Source: Bradyrhizobium sp. 1
GTDB taxonomy: Bacteria; Pseudomonadota; Alphaproteobacteria; Rhizobiales; Xanthobacteraceae
Length of the DNA stretch: 64,000 nt
Assembly (NCBI RefSeq): GCF_023073315.1
Contig: NZ_JADPJH010000037.1
Span: forward strand, 167,299 to 231,298
Reading direction: 5' to 3'
Part shown: positions 15,670 through 24,655 of the stretch, piece after piece
Layout: each line of letters begins with the position of its first letter
How positions within the stretch are numbered: position 1 is the stretch's first letter
Notes under the pieces: generated by a model
What the model was told of the DNA's origin: nothing
Database searches by the model: none
What the model saw: the letters and a program-made list of their open reading frames with translations, nothing else
Program-made: the position numbers and the translations under genes

Positions 15670-16257
15670 ATGGACGAGACCACGCTGCAATTCTATCGGG
15701 AGAACGCCGAGGCCTACGCCGGGTGGGCCAAGGCGCCTTCGACGCGGCTGCGGGGCTTTCTCGCTCTGCTGCCGTCAGGCGCTTCGATCCTCGAGCTCGG
15801 CTGCGGCGCCGGCAATCATTCGGCCGTGATGCTGGCAGAAGGTTTTTCGGTGCGCGCCACCGATGGCTCGCCGGAGATGGCCGAGATCGCGTCGCGACGG
15901 CTCGGTCACCCCGTCGAGGCGATGCGGTTCGACGAGCTGGATGCGCGCGACGCCCATGACGGCGTCTGGGCGAGTGCCTGTCTGCTGCATGTTCCACGCG
16001 ACGAACTCGCCGGCATCCTCCAGCGGATTCATCGCGCGCTCAGGCCGTCAGGCGTGTTCTATGCCAGCTACAAGATGGGCGAGAACGATGGGCGGGACAG
16101 CCTGGGGCGGTACTACAGCTACGTATCGCCCGAGTGGCTTGAAGCGACTTACGCCAGCGCGGGGGCGTGGCTCGAGCTGACGTCGGAGACCTCCGTGATC
16201 CAGAGTTTCGACGAGACGCCCGCCAACATGCTGAATCTCGTCGTTCGCAAGGCCTGA
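15670..16257 (+). CDS. Class I SAM-dependent methyltransferase
   Basis: 195 aa. SAM-binding motif I ILELGCGAGNHSAVML at residues about 39-54, motif II RATDGSPEMAEIA with the acidic Asp at about 63, and VWASACLLHVPRDEL as motif III. Typical of small ubiE-like methyltransferases (Methyltransf_11/25 type). It starts MDETTLQFYRENAEAYA, common to this group. Substrate unknown. It converges with the carbamoyltransferase-like gene, separated by 12 bp. Confidence 0.85.
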   Translation: MDETTLQFYRENAEAYAGWAKAPSTRLRGFLALLPSGASILELGCGAGNHSAVMLAEGFSVRATDGSPEMAEIASRRLGHPVEAMRFDELDARDAHDGVWASACLLHVPRDELAGILQRIHRALRPSGVFYASYKMGENDGRDSLGRYYSYVSPEWLEATYASAGAWLELTSETSVIQSFDETPANMLNLVVRKA

Positions 16258-16269
16258 TCTCGAAAATGG

Positions 16270-17136
16270 CTACGCGACAACCCATTCAAGCAGCGCGTTC
16301 TGTGCGTGCAGAAGGAAAGCCTTCGCCGCCGTGCTCTGGCAAATTGCGTGGCTCATCGCATCGGCCGTAACCTCCTGGCCCCTGGTCACAGGCGGGCAAG
16401 GGAGGAAGATCGCATCGCGGCGGCATTTGTCGAGGAGCGATGCAGAGATCCGGTAGTCTGCGAGTTGATCGTCATGCGCCCCATTGGGCCAGCAGTCCGT
16501 GATGATCACGTCCGCATCGCGCAATACGTCGAGATCAGTGCATGCGGTGAATCCCGGACTTGCGATGTCCCGGATATGCCAGTCTGCCGGATAGGTCTGG
16601 ATCACCTCGATCGGCAAGGCGATGGACGCTTCGACCCATGACCGGAGGATGTTGGCGTCGGGGGCAACACCGACGACCTTCAGGCCTTCGAGCGTTCCTC
16701 TCTTGCCGCTGACGTAAGCGAGATCGCCGAGCGTTTCGCAGGGGTGGTTCGATCGCGTTCTGGCATTGACCACGGGAGCTCTGGCGCGCGACGCGAGATC
16801 GCGCAGGGTCGATAATTCCCGTGTACGCACGATCAGAACGTCGAACCAATTGTCGAGATATCCTGCGAGATCAGCCGTCGTTTCGTGGACATTGAACCTG
16901 ATCGGAGGCTGAACACAGATGCCGCCCATGGCGTTCACGCCGAGATCGAAGGCGGTCGTATTGCGCCAGCCTCCATCGTCGGCGATCACAGCCACACGCT
17001 TGCCAGTGAGGCTCTGCGGCATGGTGCGGTCATCCCACGCGGCCGCGAGCTGCTGCGCGCGGCCGATGATGGACAGGATCGTGTCCGCACCGAGGTCGTG
17101 GAACTCGACGAAATCCCGGCTGGATTCGCTGCGCAT
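16270..17136 (-). CDS. Divergent ornithine/aspartate carbamoyltransferase-like protein
   Basis: 288 aa from ATG 17136 (MRSESSRDFVEFHDL). Fold-level signatures of the ATCase/OTCase superfamily are kept: HPCETLGD (residues 131-138, the HPxQxLxD block) and LPCPPVTRGQEV (about 246-256, the C-L-P-x-x-R-G block). However the carbamoyl-phosphate loop, normally S-T-R-T-R, reads WRNTT at about 57-61. Thus carbamoyl-phosphate binding may be changed or lost. It is upstream of phaC and shares a strand with a MAPEG gene 23 bp upstream. A real biosynthetic OTCase (argF) is not expected here; treat as a paralogue of unknown substrate. Confidence 0.72.
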   Translation of the reverse strand: MRSESSRDFVEFHDLGADTILSIIGRAQQLAAAWDDRTMPQSLTGKRVAVIADDGGWRNTTAFDLGVNAMGGICVQPPIRFNVHETTADLAGYLDNWFDVLIVRTRELSTLRDLASRARAPVVNARTRSNHPCETLGDLAYVSGKRGTLEGLKVVGVAPDANILRSWVEASIALPIEVIQTYPADWHIRDIASPGFTACTDLDVLRDADVIITDCWPNGAHDDQLADYRISASLLDKCRRDAIFLPCPPVTRGQEVTADAMSHAICQSTAAKAFLLHAQNALLEWVVA

Positions 17137-17159
17137 GGCCGAACGTCGAGGACTTGCGC

Positions 17160-17558
17160 TCAGAGCACCCTGAAGATCGCGACCGCCAGCACGGCTTGTG
17201 CTGCGAAGCCAACGGTGAAGGCCAGCGTGCGGAACACCGGGATCCCCAGCGCATAGACGATCAGATGCGCGACGCGCGACCAGAAATAGACGGCGCAGGC
17301 GAGCACTGTCCATTTCGAGGAATAGTCGATCGCGTTCAGGATCAGCACCAGCGGTGCGAACAGCACGAGGTTCTCGACCGCGTTGTCATGCGCGAACATC
17401 AAACGGTTCGCCCATTCGGCTTGCGGCTTGTCTGCGCGCGAGGGGTTGGCCATCGCGCCGCCGAGACCTCTGATCTGGCAGCGGTTGATGGTGTAGGGAA
17501 TCCAGAGGACGCCGGTCAGGATCACTGTCAACGTCAGCCAGAACAATTCACGCGTCAT
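17160..17558 (-). CDS. MAPEG-family membrane protein
   Basis: 132 aa with four hydrophobic segments. The motifs NRLMFAHDNAVENLVLFAPL (about residues 51-70) and YFWSRVAHLIVYALGIPVFRTLAF (about 91-114) match the MAPEG family (membrane-associated eicosanoid/glutathione metabolism), in particular the bacterial uncharacterised branch. GGAAGGGGA lies 8 nt before the ATG at 17558, deciding that start over 17576. Probably an inner-membrane protein; catalytic activity unproven in bacteria. Confidence 0.82.
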   Translation of the reverse strand: MTRELFWLTLTVILTGVLWIPYTINRCQIRGLGGAMANPSRADKPQAEWANRLMFAHDNAVENLVLFAPLVLILNAIDYSSKWTVLACAVYFWSRVAHLIVYALGIPVFRTLAFTVGFAAQAVLAVAIFRVL

Positions 17559-17616
17559 AGTCCGGTCCCCTTCCAAATCGATGTCGTGAGCTTATACGAA
17601 AGCGCGCGCGATTGCG

Positions 17617-19425
17617 CTATGCGCGAACCCTGACATAGCTGCCGGGCGCGTCCTCGATCGCGGGCAGGGCCTCGCTGCCGACCACGCGCGCCGGGACTTC
17701 CTCCGGATCGAGCATGCCCAGCCATTCGCGCCAGTCCGGCCACCACGAGCCCTTGTGCTCGACCGCGCCCTTCATCCACTCGGCGAGGTTGACGTCCTTC
17801 ACGTTGTCGTTGGTCCAGTACTGGTACTTGTTCGACGCTGGCGGATTGACCACGCCGGCGATGTGGCCCGAGCCCGACAGCACATATTTTACCGGACCGC
17901 CGAAGAATTGCGAGCCGTACAGCACCGACTCGGCCGGTGCGATGTGATCCTCGCGGGTGGCGAGGTTGTAGACGGGCACCATGACTTTGGAGAGGTCGAG
18001 CAGGGTGTTGTCGAGCACCATCGTGCCCGTCGACAGCCGGTTCTCCAGATAGCAGTTGCGCAGATAATAGGAATGGTTCGACGCGGTCATCCGCGTCGCG
18101 TCCGAATTCCAGTGCAGCAGGTCGAACGCACTCGGCTGCTGGCCCTTCAGATAATTGCTGACGACATAGGACCAGATCAAATCGTTGGAGCGCAGCATGT
18201 TGAAGGCCATCGCCATCTTGGAGCCTTCGAGCACGCCGGCCGCCTTCATGTCCTGCTCGAGCGCTGCGATCTGCTCCTCGTCGACGAACACCAACAAATC
18301 GCCGGCGTGGGTGAAGTCGACCTGCGCGGCAAAGAACGTCGCCGACGCCACGCGCTGGCGGCGCTTCTCGGCGAGCCAGGCCAGCGTGGTCGCGAGCATG
18401 GTGCCGCCGACGCAATAGCCGGCGGTGTGCACCTTCAATTCGCCGGTCGCGCGCTCGATGACGTCCATCGCCGTCAGCACGCCTTCCTTCATGTAGTCTT
18501 CCCAGCTTTTGCCGCCGAGACGCTTGTCGGGATTGACCCATGAGATCACGAACACGGTGATGCCCTGGTCGACGCACCATTTGATGTAGGATTTTTCCGG
18601 CTTGAGATCGAGGATGTAGAACTTGTTGATCCAGGGCGGGATGATCAGCAGCGGCGTGCGCAGCACGTTCTCCGTGGTCGGAGAATACTGGATCAGCTGC
18701 ATCATCTCGTTCTGGTAGATCACCTTGCCCCGCGTCGTCGCCATGTTGACGCCGACGACGAGATTGTCCGGGTTGGACTGGCGGATCTTCAGCGTGCCCT
18801 TGCCTGCCGCGATGTCCTCGGCCAGCATCTTCAGGCCGCGCGCCAGATTTTCGCCGTTGCTGGCGACTGTCGCGCGCAGCACTTCCGGATTGGTCAGCAC
18901 AAAGTTCGAGGGCGAGATCGCGTTGGTGAGCTGCTGGACGTAGAACTCGGCCTTGCGGCGGGTCTGCGGGTCGAGCCCCTCGGCATCGCGCACGAGCTCC
19001 TGCGCAAATTTGGTCGTGAGCAGATAGAGCTGCATCATGAAATCGAAGAACTGGTTCGACTTCCATTCCGGATCGGCAAAGCGCTTGTCCCGCGGCGAGG
19101 GCGCGATCGCGGGTGAGGCGTCCTGGCCGGCCATGCGGCGCGCCGCCGAGCCCCAGAGGTCGAGATAGTCCTTGGCGAGCTTGGTCTGGAGATCCGACGA
19201 ACGCCTTTGGTCCGACAGCCAGTATTCGGCGACCGAGGTAAAGGTCTTCACGACCTCGGTGAGTTCGGCCGGCGGACGATCCTGCACCTCGCCGCTCTCG
19301 CGCGGCTTCAGATACGCGGCGAGCGCCTTGCCGCCGCTCTCCATCGCTTGCGCGACATTCATCGCGAAGGCGTTCGCATCGAACTTCGTCTCGGATTTGG
19401 GTGTATCGGTCGTGGCGGTACTCAT
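17617..19425 (-). CDS. phaC: Class I poly(3-hydroxyalkanoate) synthase
   Basis: 602 aa, the usual length of class I PhaC. The catalytic Cys is at about residue 338 in the lipase-box-like AGYCVGGTMLA; the conserved upstream block TPLLIIPPWINKFYILDL and the C-terminal GSGHIAGVVNPP (catalytic His) are visible, as is WNSDATRMTASNHSYYLRN. It polymerises (R)-3-hydroxyacyl-CoA into carbon-storage granules. No phaA/phaB/phaR genes lie nearby. The aminotransferase-hom-glpX genes start 750 bp away in the opposite direction, on the far side of a small lipoprotein gene. Confidence 0.95.
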   Translation of the reverse strand: MSTATTDTPKSETKFDANAFAMNVAQAMESGGKALAAYLKPRESGEVQDRPPAELTEVVKTFTSVAEYWLSDQRRSSDLQTKLAKDYLDLWGSAARRMAGQDASPAIAPSPRDKRFADPEWKSNQFFDFMMQLYLLTTKFAQELVRDAEGLDPQTRRKAEFYVQQLTNAISPSNFVLTNPEVLRATVASNGENLARGLKMLAEDIAAGKGTLKIRQSNPDNLVVGVNMATTRGKVIYQNEMMQLIQYSPTTENVLRTPLLIIPPWINKFYILDLKPEKSYIKWCVDQGITVFVISWVNPDKRLGGKSWEDYMKEGVLTAMDVIERATGELKVHTAGYCVGGTMLATTLAWLAEKRRQRVASATFFAAQVDFTHAGDLLVFVDEEQIAALEQDMKAAGVLEGSKMAMAFNMLRSNDLIWSYVVSNYLKGQQPSAFDLLHWNSDATRMTASNHSYYLRNCYLENRLSTGTMVLDNTLLDLSKVMVPVYNLATREDHIAPAESVLYGSQFFGGPVKYVLSGSGHIAGVVNPPASNKYQYWTNDNVKDVNLAEWMKGAVEHKGSWWPDWREWLGMLDPEEVPARVVGSEALPAIEDAPGSYVRVRA

Positions 19426-19677
19426 GAGCAGAACAGTAACGATTCATTCCGTATTCGTCACCGCGAAGCTCGCATCTTTGGCGCTAAACCCGCTGCAAGA
19501 TGTGCTGCACTGCGACAAAGCCCTTGGTTTTGTCACAATCAGGATGCACGTCTTGGACCAGTGGGCCTTGGAAGTATTCTCGCTCGTACCATTTGTGGGC
19601 AGCAATGGTTTGAGCTTGGGCAGGTTGTCGGGTTAGTCTCCGGTGGCTTGCTTTGGGACGAGTAGGGGAATTCCCAA

Positions 19678-19953
19678 GTGTTGGCGTTGAGGGACCTGCA
19701 AAAGTCGCTGCCGATCTGTGGCGCGCTGCTGACAGCGGCGCTCGCATTGGGCGGCTGCTCGAGTCAGCTGGCGGACTACACACCCACGGACGCGCAAGCC
19801 CATCCCAGGGAGCCCGGCACCTACCTTCCGGTGCATGATCTGCCGCCCGATCGTGATCAAGCAGTCATCCCGCCGGACCAGCGCGCCAAGATCGAAGCCG
19901 AGCTTGCAGCCGCGCGCGACCGCCAGTCCGTCGCTGCCAAGGATGCCAAGTAG
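19678..19953 (+). CDS. Small lipoprotein
   Basis: 91 aa with a GTG start preceded by AGGGGAA. Residues about 8-27 form a signal sequence ending in the lipobox LGGC (Cys about 27), so the mature protein is lipid-anchored. The mature part is short, Pro/Asp-rich (YLPVHDLPPDRDQAVIPPDQ) and ends in an Ala/Lys/Glu helix. Such small lipoproteins are common in Bradyrhizobium; function unknown. It is divergent from phaC. Confidence 0.75.
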   Translation: MLALRDLQKSLPICGALLTAALALGGCSSQLADYTPTDAQAHPREPGTYLPVHDLPPDRDQAVIPPDQRAKIEAELAAARDRQSVAAKDAK

Positions 19954-20168
19954 CGCGGTGCAAGGTAATCGCTGGCGCCCCCGCCACTCCGTGCTAAAAA
20001 GACCTCAGTTCAGCCGAGAGTCAGGGCGAAGGTGTTCAGCCCTTGCCGCCGAAAATTGCTCCAAGTAGTTGATTTTGAGTGATTTTTACGCAAGGGGCGG
20101 GTGCCTTTCAGACGGGCGTCGTTGCCCTTCGATTCTGTCCTGACCGGTTGCCCGGAGCCCAGAGAGCC

Positions 20169-21389
20169 ATGGACGATTTTTACCGCATCCGCCGCCTTCC
20201 GCCTTACGTGTTCGAGCAGGTCAACCGGGCCAAGGCGGCCGCGCGGAATGCAGGGGCCGACATCATCGACCTCGGCATGGGCAATCCGGACCTGCCGGCG
20301 CCGGCGCATGTGCTGGAGAAGCTGAAGGAGACGCTGGGCAAGCCGCGCACCGACCGCTACTCGGCCTCCCGCGGCATCCCGGGCCTGCGCCGGGCCCAGG
20401 CCGCCTATTACGAGCGCCGCTTCGGCGTGAAGCTCAATCCCGACACCCAGGTGGTGGCGACGCTCGGCTCCAAGGAGGGCTTTGCCAACGTGGCCCAGGC
20501 GATCACCGCGCCGGGCGACGTCATCCTCTGTCCGAACCCGAGCTACCCGATTCATGCCTTCGGCTTTTTGATGGCGGGCGGTGTGATCCGCTCGGTCCCC
20601 TCGGAGCCGACGCCGGAATTCTTCGAGGCGGTGGAGCGGGCGATCGTGCATTCGATCCCGAAGCCGCTGGCGATCGTCGTCTGCTATCCCTCGAACCCGA
20701 CCGCCTATGTCGCGAGCCTCGACTTCTACAAGGACCTCGTCGCCTTCGCGAAGAAGCACGAGATCCTGATCCTGTCCGATCTTGCTTATGCCGAAGTCTA
20801 TTTCGACGAGAACAACCCGCCGCCCTCGGTGCTCCAGGTGCCGGGCGCGATCGACGTCACCGTCGAGTTCACCTCGATGTCGAAGACCTATTCGATGGCC
20901 GGCTGGCGCATGGGCTTTGCGGTCGGCAATGACCGCGTGATCGCGGCGCTCGCCCGCGTCAAATCCTATCTCGACTATGGCGCCTTCACGCCGGTGCAGG
21001 TCGCCGCCACCGCCGCCCTGAACGGCCCCGACGATTGCATCAAGGAGATGCGCGACACCTACCGCAAGCGCCGCGACGCGCTGGTCGAATCGTTCGGCCG
21101 CGCCGGCTGGGAGATTCCGCCGCCGGAGGCCTCGATGTTCGCTTGGGTGCCGCTGCCGGAGGCCTTCCGCAGCGTCGGCAGCATGCAATTCGCAACCCTG
21201 ATGGTGGAGAAATCCGGGGTCGCGGTGTCGCCCGGCGTCGGCTTCGGCGAGCATGGTGAAGGATATGTCCGCATCGCCATGGTGGAAAACGAGCAACGGA
21301 TCAGGCAGGCCGCGCGCGGCGTGCGCCGCTTCCTTGAAAGCGGCATCGAAACGTTGCACAACGTCGTTCCGCTCGCCAACCGGCGCTAA
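20169..21389 (+). CDS. PLP-dependent aminotransferase (AlaC/LL-DAP aminotransferase type)
   Basis: 406 aa fold-type I aminotransferase. Start ATG 20169 (MDDFYRIRRLPPYVFEQVN), as in the AlaC group. Visible: DLGMGNPDLPAP (N-terminal substrate lid), YPSNPTAY (Asn binding PLP), LSDLAYAEVYFD (Asp/Tyr), and the Schiff-base Lys in SMSKTYSMAGWRMGF. The family includes alanine (AlaC) and LL-diaminopimelate aminotransferases; the two cannot be separated here. hom lies 28 bp downstream, so it probably works in aspartate-family or alanine metabolism as part of one transcript. Confidence 0.88.
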   Translation: MDDFYRIRRLPPYVFEQVNRAKAAARNAGADIIDLGMGNPDLPAPAHVLEKLKETLGKPRTDRYSASRGIPGLRRAQAAYYERRFGVKLNPDTQVVATLGSKEGFANVAQAITAPGDVILCPNPSYPIHAFGFLMAGGVIRSVPSEPTPEFFEAVERAIVHSIPKPLAIVVCYPSNPTAYVASLDFYKDLVAFAKKHEILILSDLAYAEVYFDENNPPPSVLQVPGAIDVTVEFTSMSKTYSMAGWRMGFAVGNDRVIAALARVKSYLDYGAFTPVQVAATAALNGPDDCIKEMRDTYRKRRDALVESFGRAGWEIPPPEASMFAWVPLPEAFRSVGSMQFATLMVEKSGVAVSPGVGFGEHGEGYVRIAMVENEQRIRQAARGVRRFLESGIETLHNVVPLANRR

Positions 21390-21417
21390 TTCTCTTCGAC
21401 AGGTTCACTAAAGCATC

Positions 21418-22734
21418 ATGGTCGCACCCCTGAAAGTGGGCATAGCGGGGCTCGGCACCGTGGGTGCCGAAGTTGTCCGTCTGATTGAAACGCAAAGCCG
21501 CGTGCTCGCCGGCCGTAGCGGCCGGGGCATTCGCGTCGTCGCCGTCACCGCGCGCTCGAAGGCCAAGAAGCGCAGCGTCGATCTGCGCGGCGTCGAATGG
21601 GTCAAGGATCCCATGGCGCTGGCCACGCATCCCGAGGTCGACTGCTTCGTCGAGTTGATGGGCGGCGCCGGCGATCCCGCGCTCGCCGCGGTGGAAGCTG
21701 CGCTCAATGCCGGCAAGTCGGTCGTCACGGCCAACAAGGCGCTGCTGGCCAAGCACGGTTTGAAGCTTGCAAAGGCCGCCGAAAAGCACGGCGGTGCGCT
21801 GAATTACGAGGCAGCGGTCGGCGCCGCGATCCCTGTCATCAAAACGTTACGCGAGGGTCTCGCCGGAACCGGCATCAACCGCGTCTACGGCATCCTCAAC
21901 GGCACCTGCAATTACATCCTGACCCGGATGGAGCAGGAGGGCCTGTCCTTCGCCGAATGCCTGAAGGATGCGCAGCGGCTCGGCTATGCCGAGGCCAATC
22001 CGTCCTTCGACGTCGATGGCCACGATACCGCGCAAAAGCTAGCCATTCTCGCCAGCCTCGCTTTCGGCACGAAAGTTGCTCAAAGCGCGGTGTATGTCGA
22101 AGGTATCTCCTCCATCGCGCCGGAAGATCTGCGCGCCGCTGACGATCTCGGTTACCGGCTCAAGCTGCTCGGCGTTGCCGTCCGCACCGCCAAGGGCATC
22201 GAGCAGCGCGTGCATCCGACCATGGTTCCAAAATCCTCCTCGATCGCGCAGGTGATGGGTGTCACCAATGCGGTCACGATCGATGGCGAGGGCATTCCGC
22301 CGATCACGCTGGTCGGCCCTGGCGCAGGCGGTGCTGCGACCGCATCCGCCGTCGTCGCCGACATCGCAGATGTGGCGCGCGGCATCCGCGCCAATCCGTT
22401 CGGCCGGCCGATCTCGCATCTGCGCGACACTAAGAAGGCGCCGATGGAGCGGCACGAGGGCGGCTACTACATCCGCCTTTTGGCGCGCGATTTCCCGGGC
22501 ACGGCGGCTGCGATCGCGACCCGGCTCGCCGAGCAGAAGATTTCGATCGAGTCGATCGTGCAGCGTCATCCCAATGGCGGCGCTGCGCCGGCAGATGGCA
22601 AGGCGGTGCCCGTGCCCGTCATCCTGATCACCTATGCCACCCACGAGGACGCGGTGCGCCGCGCGCTCGCCGCCGTGCAGAAGGACAAGGTGATCAGCGG
22701 ACGGCCGCAGGTGATCCGGATCGAGAAGAACTGA
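21418..22734 (+). CDS. hom: Homoserine dehydrogenase
   Basis: 438 aa. N-terminal NAD(P)-binding VGIAGLGTVGAEVVRLIE (about residues 6-23), the catalytic-domain signature NYEAAVGAAIPVIKTLREGLAG and GILNGTCNYILTRME, and FDVDGHDTAQKLAILASLAF. Residues about 345-438 form an ACT domain (YIRLLARDFPGTAAAIATRL), implying feedback control, typically by threonine. It makes homoserine for threonine and methionine. It follows the aminotransferase closely and is followed by glpX after 92 bp. Confidence 0.95.
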   Translation: MVAPLKVGIAGLGTVGAEVVRLIETQSRVLAGRSGRGIRVVAVTARSKAKKRSVDLRGVEWVKDPMALATHPEVDCFVELMGGAGDPALAAVEAALNAGKSVVTANKALLAKHGLKLAKAAEKHGGALNYEAAVGAAIPVIKTLREGLAGTGINRVYGILNGTCNYILTRMEQEGLSFAECLKDAQRLGYAEANPSFDVDGHDTAQKLAILASLAFGTKVAQSAVYVEGISSIAPEDLRAADDLGYRLKLLGVAVRTAKGIEQRVHPTMVPKSSSIAQVMGVTNAVTIDGEGIPPITLVGPGAGGAATASAVVADIADVARGIRANPFGRPISHLRDTKKAPMERHEGGYYIRLLARDFPGTAAAIATRLAEQKISIESIVQRHPNGGAAPADGKAVPVPVILITYATHEDAVRRALAAVQKDKVISGRPQVIRIEKN

Positions 22735-22826
22735 GCATGCTATGACACGGTTCGAACGAACTGTGGGTGTTACGAGTTGATGCGGGCGGAGATTTCCGTC
22801 CCAAACTGTTTCGAAGGAGTTAGCCG

Positions 22827-23828
22827 ATGTCGACCCATATTTCAGTCCCGCCGCAAGCGTTGCTCGAGCGCATTCTCACGCTGGAGATCGTGCGCGTGAC
22901 AGAGCGGGCGGCGGTGTCCTCGGCGCGGCTGCGCGGGCACGGGCAGGAGAAGCCCGCCGACCAGGCCGCCGTCGACGCCATGCGGCGCGAGCTCAACAAG
23001 CTGCCGATCCAGGGCACCATCGTGATCGGCGAAGGCGAGCGCGACGAGGCGCCGATGCTCTTCATTGGCGAGAAGGTTGGCATGAATACCGGCCCGGAGG
23101 TCGACATCGCCGTCGACCCGCTCGAAGGCACCACGCTGTGCGCCAAGAACATGCCGGGCTCGATCGCCACCATGGCGATGGCCGACGGCGGCACGCTGCT
23201 GCACGCCCCCGACGTCTACATGCAGAAGCTTGCGATTGGCCCCGGTTACGCCAAGGGCGTCGTCGAGCTCGATGCCTCGCCCGCCGAGAACGTCCACCGC
23301 CTCGCCAAGGCCAAGGGTGTCAAGGCGGACGGCATCACCGTTCTCGTGCTCGACCGTCCGCGCCACGCCAGCATCATCGAGAGCGTGCGCTCAACGGGAG
23401 CCGCCGTGCGTCTGATCACCGACGGCGATGTCGCCGGCGTGATCCACTGCGCCGACCCCGATAACACCGGCGTCGACATGTATCTCGGCACCGGCGGCGC
23501 GCCGGAAGGCGTGCTTGCGGCCGTGGCGCTGCGCTGCATCGGCGGCCAGATGCAGTGTCGCCTGATCCTCGATTCCGACGAGAAGCGCGAGCGCGCCGCC
23601 AAGATGGGCGTCAACGATCCCAAGATGATCTACGGCATCGAGGACATGGCGCGCGGTGACTGCCTGTTCGCCGCCACCGGCGTCACCACGGGCTCGCTGC
23701 TCTCGGGCGTCAAATTCCGCAAGGACGGCGTGATCGAGACCGAGACGGTGGTGATGCGCTCGGTGACCGGCACCGTGCGCTACATCAAGGCCGAGCACCG
23801 CGAGCTCGCGAAGTTCCATTTGGACTAA
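22827..23828 (+). CDS. glpX: Fructose-1,6-bisphosphatase class II
   Basis: 333 aa GlpX. The metal/phosphate-binding blocks GEGERDEAPMLFIGE (about residues 68-82) and DIAVDPLEGTTLCAKNMPGS (about 93-112) are diagnostic. LDRPRHASIIESVRSTGAAVRLITDGDVAG and YLGTGGAPEGVLAAVAL complete the family pattern. It hydrolyses fructose-1,6-bisphosphate in gluconeogenesis or the Calvin cycle. Ribosome site AAGGAG 8 nt upstream of the ATG. In many Rhizobiales hom-glpX-recJ are adjacent; here recJ is 16.5 kb away. Confidence 0.95.
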   Translation: MSTHISVPPQALLERILTLEIVRVTERAAVSSARLRGHGQEKPADQAAVDAMRRELNKLPIQGTIVIGEGERDEAPMLFIGEKVGMNTGPEVDIAVDPLEGTTLCAKNMPGSIATMAMADGGTLLHAPDVYMQKLAIGPGYAKGVVELDASPAENVHRLAKAKGVKADGITVLVLDRPRHASIIESVRSTGAAVRLITDGDVAGVIHCADPDNTGVDMYLGTGGAPEGVLAAVALRCIGGQMQCRLILDSDEKRERAAKMGVNDPKMIYGIEDMARGDCLFAATGVTTGSLLSGVKFRKDGVIETETVVMRSVTGTVRYIKAEHRELAKFHLD

Positions 23829-23844
23829 GTCGCGACACGCGACC

Positions 23845-23885
23845 CTCATTCCGGGCCTGTGCCTTACGGCGCATCCCGGAATGAG
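23845..23885. repeat. Palindromic repeat/terminator after glpX
   Basis: CTCATTCCGGG (23845-23855) pairs perfectly with CCCGGAATGAG (23875-23885) across a 19-nt loop. It resembles the 43901-43940 element (both contain CATTCCGGG) and is probably a dispersed REP-like hairpin that also ends the glpX transcript. Confidence 0.65.
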
Positions 23886-23914
23886 CAAGAATAACAACAT
23901 TCGGGGAAGCGCCC

Positions 23915-24634
23915 ATGTCCGATCTCTCCGCCGTCAAAGCCCTCGTCTTCGACGTGTTCGGCACCGTCGTGGACTGGCGAACCAGCCTGATCACCGACTT
24001 CATGTGGTGGGCGAAGGGCCGCGGCATCAGCGCCGACTGGACCGCTTTGGTCGACGGCTGGCGCGGCATGTACATGGCCTCGATGGACGATGTGCGCAAA
24101 CATCCCGAGCGCGGCTACGTCATGCTCGACGATCTGCACCGCCGCTCGCTGGAAAAGCTGGTCGAAAAGTTCCAGATCAAGGGTCTCACCGAATCCGATC
24201 TCGACCATCTCACCAAAGGCTGGCACCGCCTGCATCCGTGGCCCGACAGTGTCGCCGGCCTGACCCGGCTCAAGACGAAGTTCGTGATCTCGCCGCTGTC
24301 GAACGGCAACGTCGCGCTGCTCACCAACATGGCGAAGTTCGCAGGGCTGCCCTGGGACCTCATCATGTCGGCCGAACTGTTCGAGCACTACAAGCCCGAT
24401 CCCGAGACCTATCTCGGCGCCGCGCGGCTTCTGTGTCTCAAGCCGGAAGAGGTGATGATGGTCGCCGCCCACAACGGCGATCTCGCCGCCGCGCAGAAGA
24501 ACGGGCTGAAGACCGCGTTCGTGGCAAGGCCGACGGAGTACGGTCCGCTGCAGAAGATCGATTTTGAAGCCACCGGCAACTGGGATATCGTCGCCAAGGA
24601 TTTTGGCGGGGTCGCCGACAAGCTCGGCTGTTAG
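23915..24634 (+). CDS. Haloacid dehalogenase type II-like HAD hydrolase
   Basis: 239 aa. The nucleophile Asp is in KALVFDVFGTVVDWR (about residue 12), followed by ISPLSNGN (motif II Ser), and the Lys/Asp end motifs FEHYKPDPETYLGAARLL and MVAAHNGDLAAAQKNGL. The FGTVVDWR wording is typical of type II (S)-2-haloacid dehalogenases, which hydrolyse 2-haloacids, but many family members have other phosphatase roles. Cytoplasmic. It begins 29 bp after the glpX hairpin and has no partner genes. Confidence 0.85.
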   Translation: MSDLSAVKALVFDVFGTVVDWRTSLITDFMWWAKGRGISADWTALVDGWRGMYMASMDDVRKHPERGYVMLDDLHRRSLEKLVEKFQIKGLTESDLDHLTKGWHRLHPWPDSVAGLTRLKTKFVISPLSNGNVALLTNMAKFAGLPWDLIMSAELFEHYKPDPETYLGAARLLCLKPEEVMMVAAHNGDLAAAQKNGLKTAFVARPTEYGPLQKIDFEATGNWDIVAKDFGGVADKLGC

Positions 24635-24655
24635 GGCGCGCGGCCTCGCCGGCGC

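Noticed and set aside
17555..19447. 630-aa minus frame over phaC
   Set aside because: Arg/Gly/Pro-rich frame shifted by one base relative to phaC; the 602-aa frame has the PhaC signatures.
20079..20168. Thr/Ala leader peptide ahead of the aminotransferase-hom operon
   Set aside because: Searched the same way as aroG; no short ORF with biased codons near a promoter and no terminator-antiterminator pair was found.
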